Shown piece after piece: positions 33,299-36,043 of a DNA stretch of 36,043 nucleotides (position 1 is its first letter; each line of letters begins with the position of its first letter). The notes below the pieces were generated by a model. That model saw only the letters and a list, made by a program, of their open reading frames with translations. It did not search any database and was not told the DNA's origin. The translations under genes and the position numbers were made by a program. The stretch covers positions 1-36,043 of the forward strand of contig PBYL01000153.1 of the NCBI GenBank assembly GCA_002729595.1. The letters run 5' to 3'. The DNA is from Thalassovita sp. Its GTDB lineage: Bacteria > Bacteroidota > Bacteroidia > Cytophagales > Flammeovirgaceae.

Positions 33299-35920
33299 TT
33301 GCATGAACAACATTCCATACCACCCAAATATGCCGAAAAGGTATTACTCTGGTTTCTAAAAGCAGAGCTAGCCGAAGAAGTATTGGGCGATTTGGATGAG
33401 CAATACTATCAGACTCTGAACAGAAAAAATCGAAGAAAAGCCGATCTACATTATTGGTATCAGGTTTTTAATTACCTCCGGCCATTTGCTATTAAACATT
33501 TGAAATTAACAGAATTAAATTCTATCGATATGTTCAGGCATCATTTACTCATTACTTTCAGAAATTTTAAGAGGTTTAAAAGTACCTTTTTCATCAATCT
33601 TGCTGGGCTGTCTACAGGCTTAGCCTGTGTGATACTAATTTATCTTTGGGTAAATGATGAAATGCATGTAGATAAATACCATGAGCATGATAGCAGGTTG
33701 TATACTGCTATGCTGAATCACGAAGAATCTACGGGAATTAATACTGGCCCCGGTGTGCCCGGAGTTTTGGCAGACGCCCTTGTTAGTGAAGTACCAGAAA
33801 TTGAAATGGCTGTAGAAGATACAGACTCTCAATGGTTTGGTAATTCTTTCAGTATTTCGGATGGAGAGATTAATCAGAAGTTTTTTGGGAAATTTGCAAG
33901 TGGAGATTTTTTCAAACTTTTTTCTTACAAATTAATCGATGGTAACAAAGCACAAGTTCTTCAAGATAAGAATTCTATAGCGATCTCTGAAAGCGCAGCC
34001 ATGAAGCTTTTTAACACAACTGAAAGCGTAGTTGGAAAAACTGTCGATTGGCATTTACTACATGTGAGTGGCACTGCAACTATTTCTGGCATTTTTAAAG
34101 ATGTACCAGTAAATTCTAGTAATCAGTTTGATTTTGTTTTACCTATCGCGATTTATAAAGATATTCTGGGTAAAGACAGTTTTCATTGGGGAAATTACAA
34201 TGAATATACTTATGTATTGCTTAAAGAAGATGCTGATGTAAAGGCGCTCAATGCGAAGGTTGGAGATTTTATAAAGAAAAAAATCGAATGGTCTAATGTC
34301 GAGTTGTTCTTTGCAAAATACTCCGATAATTATCTCCAAGGGCATTATGAAAATGGTGTTCAAACTGGTGGAAGAATCATTTATGTACGTCTTTTCTCGA
34401 TTGTTGCCCTATTTATTTTAGCGATTGCTTGCATCAATTTTATGAATCTTTCCACTGCCAGAGCATCTAGAAGATTAAAAGAAGTTGGTGTAAAAAAAGC
34501 GATTGGAGCAAGAAGGTTCGATTTAATTAATCAGTATATGAGCGAGTCGGTCATCTTATCTGTAATTGCTTTGTTAGTATCAATACTTATGGTAAGTGTT
34601 TTACTGCCAGATTTTAACCAAATAACAGGCAAGCAACTCACATTAAATTATGATGATCAATTAATACTTGGTTTGGCTGCAATTTCATTGCTTACAGGAA
34701 TTTTGGCAGGTAGTTATCCGGCATTGTATCTCTCACGGTTTAAACCAATTGCTGTGTTAAAAGGTGCTGGCCATTCTGGTAAAAAGGGAAATGGAACTGG
34801 TGAAATGTGGGCAAGAAAAGGCTTGGTGGTTTTTCAGTTTACGCTTTCTATCATATTAATAGTTTCTGTATTGGTTGTTTATAAGCAAATAGAATTTATC
34901 CAAAACACCAATATCGGTTTCGAAAAAGACAATGTAATTGTATTTCCTTCTGAGGGAAAAGCTACTGAAAACATTGAATTAACTTTAAATGAACTAGAAA
35001 AGATTCCGGGTGTAAAAGACGCTTCAGCCACTGCCCACTCTTTTGTTAATTCTGGAAGTTATACAACTGGTTTAGATTGGGAAGGTAAGAATCCAGATTC
35101 TGATGTTCGCTTTACTAATATTACTGGTTATTTTAATTTGGTTGAAACGATGGGCATTCAGATAAAAGAGGGTAGAAGTTTCTCAAAAGATTATGCCAAT
35201 GAAACTGAAAAATTGATTCTGAATGAAACGGCAATTGAAGTAATGGGTTTAGAAGACCCAATTGGTAAAACTGTAGATCTTTGGGGAAATGATATGGAAG
35301 TAATTGGCATAATGAAAGATTTTTATGCACAATCGCTTCACGAAAAAATACCACCTACTTTTATGAGATTAGGCTCTGAATTTTTACCACTTGTAATGGT
35401 GAAAATAAAAGCAGGAACTGAAGCTGAAACCTTAAGCCAGATTGAAAGTTTCTACAGAGCATTTAACCCAGGTTATCCATTCGATTTCAAGTTTTTAGAT
35501 CAGGAGTTTCAGGCTCAATACGAAGCAGAAAAGCGTGTATCTCAACTTTCCAGATACTTTGCAGGCATCGCTATTCTTATTTCTTGTTTAGGATTATTCG
35601 GTTTGGCAGCCTTTACCGCAGAAAGAAGACTAAAAGAAATTAGCATAAGAAAAATATTAGGTTCCAGTGAGTGGAACATCATCTACCTTTTATCCAACGA
35701 CTTCACAAAAATGGTATTAACAGCAATTGTAATAGCCATTCCGGTGAGCTATTTAATTGCACAAAAGTGGCTCGAAAGTTTTGCAACCAGTATAGAGCTT
35801 GAGTGGTGGTACTTTGCTGTAACCAGTTTACTAGCATTGTTGATTGCCTGGTTTACAGTTGGCTTGCAAACAGTAAAAGCTGCCAAAGTAAATCCAGTGC
35901 AAAGTTTAAAAAGTGAATAG
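33299..35920 (+). CDS. FtsX/MacB-type permease with N-terminal prefix domain
   Basis: I place the start at TTG 33299 (873 aa): from here HEQHSIPPKYAEKVLLWFL aligns residue for residue with the start of the next tandem gene (NRNKNVPPKLANRFLHWFL). An ATG at 33197 in frame would overlap padR by 98 bp and add residues with no counterpart. Order: permease prefix domain (about 1-75; EEVLGDLDEQYYQ), TM1 (INLAGLSTGLACVILIYLW), MacB-like periplasmic core, FtsX block with ASRRLKEVGVKKAIGARR, a central TM (VFQFTLSIILIVSVLVVY), a second periplasmic core, and a last FtsX block with AERRLKEISIRKILGSSEWN. It belongs to the ABC export/mechanotransmission class; no ATPase gene is in view. It overlaps the next gene by 8 bp. 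Confidence 0.85.
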   Translation: MHEQHSIPPKYAEKVLLWFLKAELAEEVLGDLDEQYYQTLNRKNRRKADLHYWYQVFNYLRPFAIKHLKLTELNSIDMFRHHLLITFRNFKRFKSTFFINLAGLSTGLACVILIYLWVNDEMHVDKYHEHDSRLYTAMLNHEESTGINTGPGVPGVLADALVSEVPEIEMAVEDTDSQWFGNSFSISDGEINQKFFGKFASGDFFKLFSYKLIDGNKAQVLQDKNSIAISESAAMKLFNTTESVVGKTVDWHLLHVSGTATISGIFKDVPVNSSNQFDFVLPIAIYKDILGKDSFHWGNYNEYTYVLLKEDADVKALNAKVGDFIKKKIEWSNVELFFAKYSDNYLQGHYENGVQTGGRIIYVRLFSIVALFILAIACINFMNLSTARASRRLKEVGVKKAIGARRFDLINQYMSESVILSVIALLVSILMVSVLLPDFNQITGKQLTLNYDDQLILGLAAISLLTGILAGSYPALYLSRFKPIAVLKGAGHSGKKGNGTGEMWARKGLVVFQFTLSIILIVSVLVVYKQIEFIQNTNIGFEKDNVIVFPSEGKATENIELTLNELEKIPGVKDASATAHSFVNSGSYTTGLDWEGKNPDSDVRFTNITGYFNLVETMGIQIKEGRSFSKDYANETEKLILNETAIEVMGLEDPIGKTVDLWGNDMEVIGIMKDFYAQSLHEKIPPTFMRLGSEFLPLVMVKIKAGTEAETLSQIESFYRAFNPGYPFDFKFLDQEFQAQYEAEKRVSQLSRYFAGIAILISCLGLFGLAAFTAERRLKEISIRKILGSSEWNIIYLLSNDFTKMVLTAIVIAIPVSYLIAQKWLESFATSIELEWWYFAVTSLLALLIAWFTVGLQTVKAAKVNPVQSLKSE

Positions 35921-36043
35921 AAATAAAAACGTACCGCCCAAACTAGCAAACAGATTCCTTCACTGGTTTCTAAGGGAAAATATTGCCGAAGAAGTAGAAG
36001 GCGATTTGGAAGAGCAGTTTTATGCTAAGTTGAAAAACAGGTC
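35913..36043 (+). CDS. Second prefix-domain FtsX-type permease (3' truncated by window end)
   Basis: The frame opens at GTG 35913, inside the last codons of the previous permease gene (GTGAATAG overlap), and runs off the window. The 43 visible residues (MNRNKNVPPKLANRFLHWFL, then ENIAEEVEGDLEEQFYAKLKNR) are a clear copy of the prefix domain of the upstream permease. This suggests a tandem duplicate and translational coupling through the overlapping stop and start. The membrane part lies outside the window. Confidence 0.72.
   Translation, partial: MNRNKNVPPKLANRFLHWFLRENIAEEVEGDLEEQFYAKLKNR

Noticed and set aside
33304..33360. Possible frameshift at an ATG (ATGAACAAC) just after padR
   Set aside because: Its frame stops soon after, while the neighbouring frame continues without a break into the conserved prefix domain; no sequence error is needed.

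Overview
The window is AT-rich chromosomal DNA of a Bacteroidota bacterium, most likely a Cytophagales (Flammeovirga-like) organism. This is inferred from a SusC/SusD pair, secreted CAZymes with SPI or lipoprotein signals, -7 boxes of the TAnnTTTG type, a 7TMR-DISM histidine kinase, and PadR genes followed by FtsX permeases that carry an N-terminal prefix domain. No tRNA, rRNA, CRISPR array, insertion sequence or phage gene was found.

Region 1 (1-16,980) is a polysaccharide utilization locus aimed at pectin, especially arabinan-decorated rhamnogalacturonan I. A first gene run encodes a GH2 enzyme (5' end outside the window), an arabinanase-type GH43, a divergent GH43-like five-bladed propeller enzyme, a clan GH-A hydrolase, a GH127-type beta-L-arabinofuranosidase and a GH43_26-type exo-arabinofuranosidase. 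It ends at a rho-independent terminator. A 568-bp regulatory gap follows, then susC, susD, a PL1 pectate lyase, a GH105 unsaturated-glucuronyl hydrolase, and a GH28 polygalacturonase that lies behind its own internal terminator. No linked regulator (hybrid two-component, AraC or sigma/anti-sigma) is visible.

Region 2 (16,981-25,362) is an acetate/C2 module: malate synthase (aceB), isocitrate lyase (aceA), an unrecognised 113-aa ORF, a porin-like outer-membrane protein, and the two-subunit VC_2705-type sodium:solute symporter (DUF4212 small subunit plus ActP-like large subunit). A LysR regulator with an OxyR-type cysteine pair closes it. An 18-bp perfect palindrome overlaps the aceB -33 region. 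Acetate released from acetylated pectin or made by overflow could connect this module to the PUL, but that is inference.

Region 3 (25,363-36,043) is mixed. It holds a secreted six-hairpin glycosidase, a PP2C-like phosphatase whose start codon lies inside a perfect hairpin, an outer-membrane beta-barrel protein, a convergent 7TMR-DISM sensor kinase, a methyltransferase, a PaiA-like GNAT acetyltransferase, and a PadR repressor. The PadR gene is preceded by an 18-bp-arm inverted repeat and followed by two tandem FtsX/MacB-type permease genes, the second cut by the window end.
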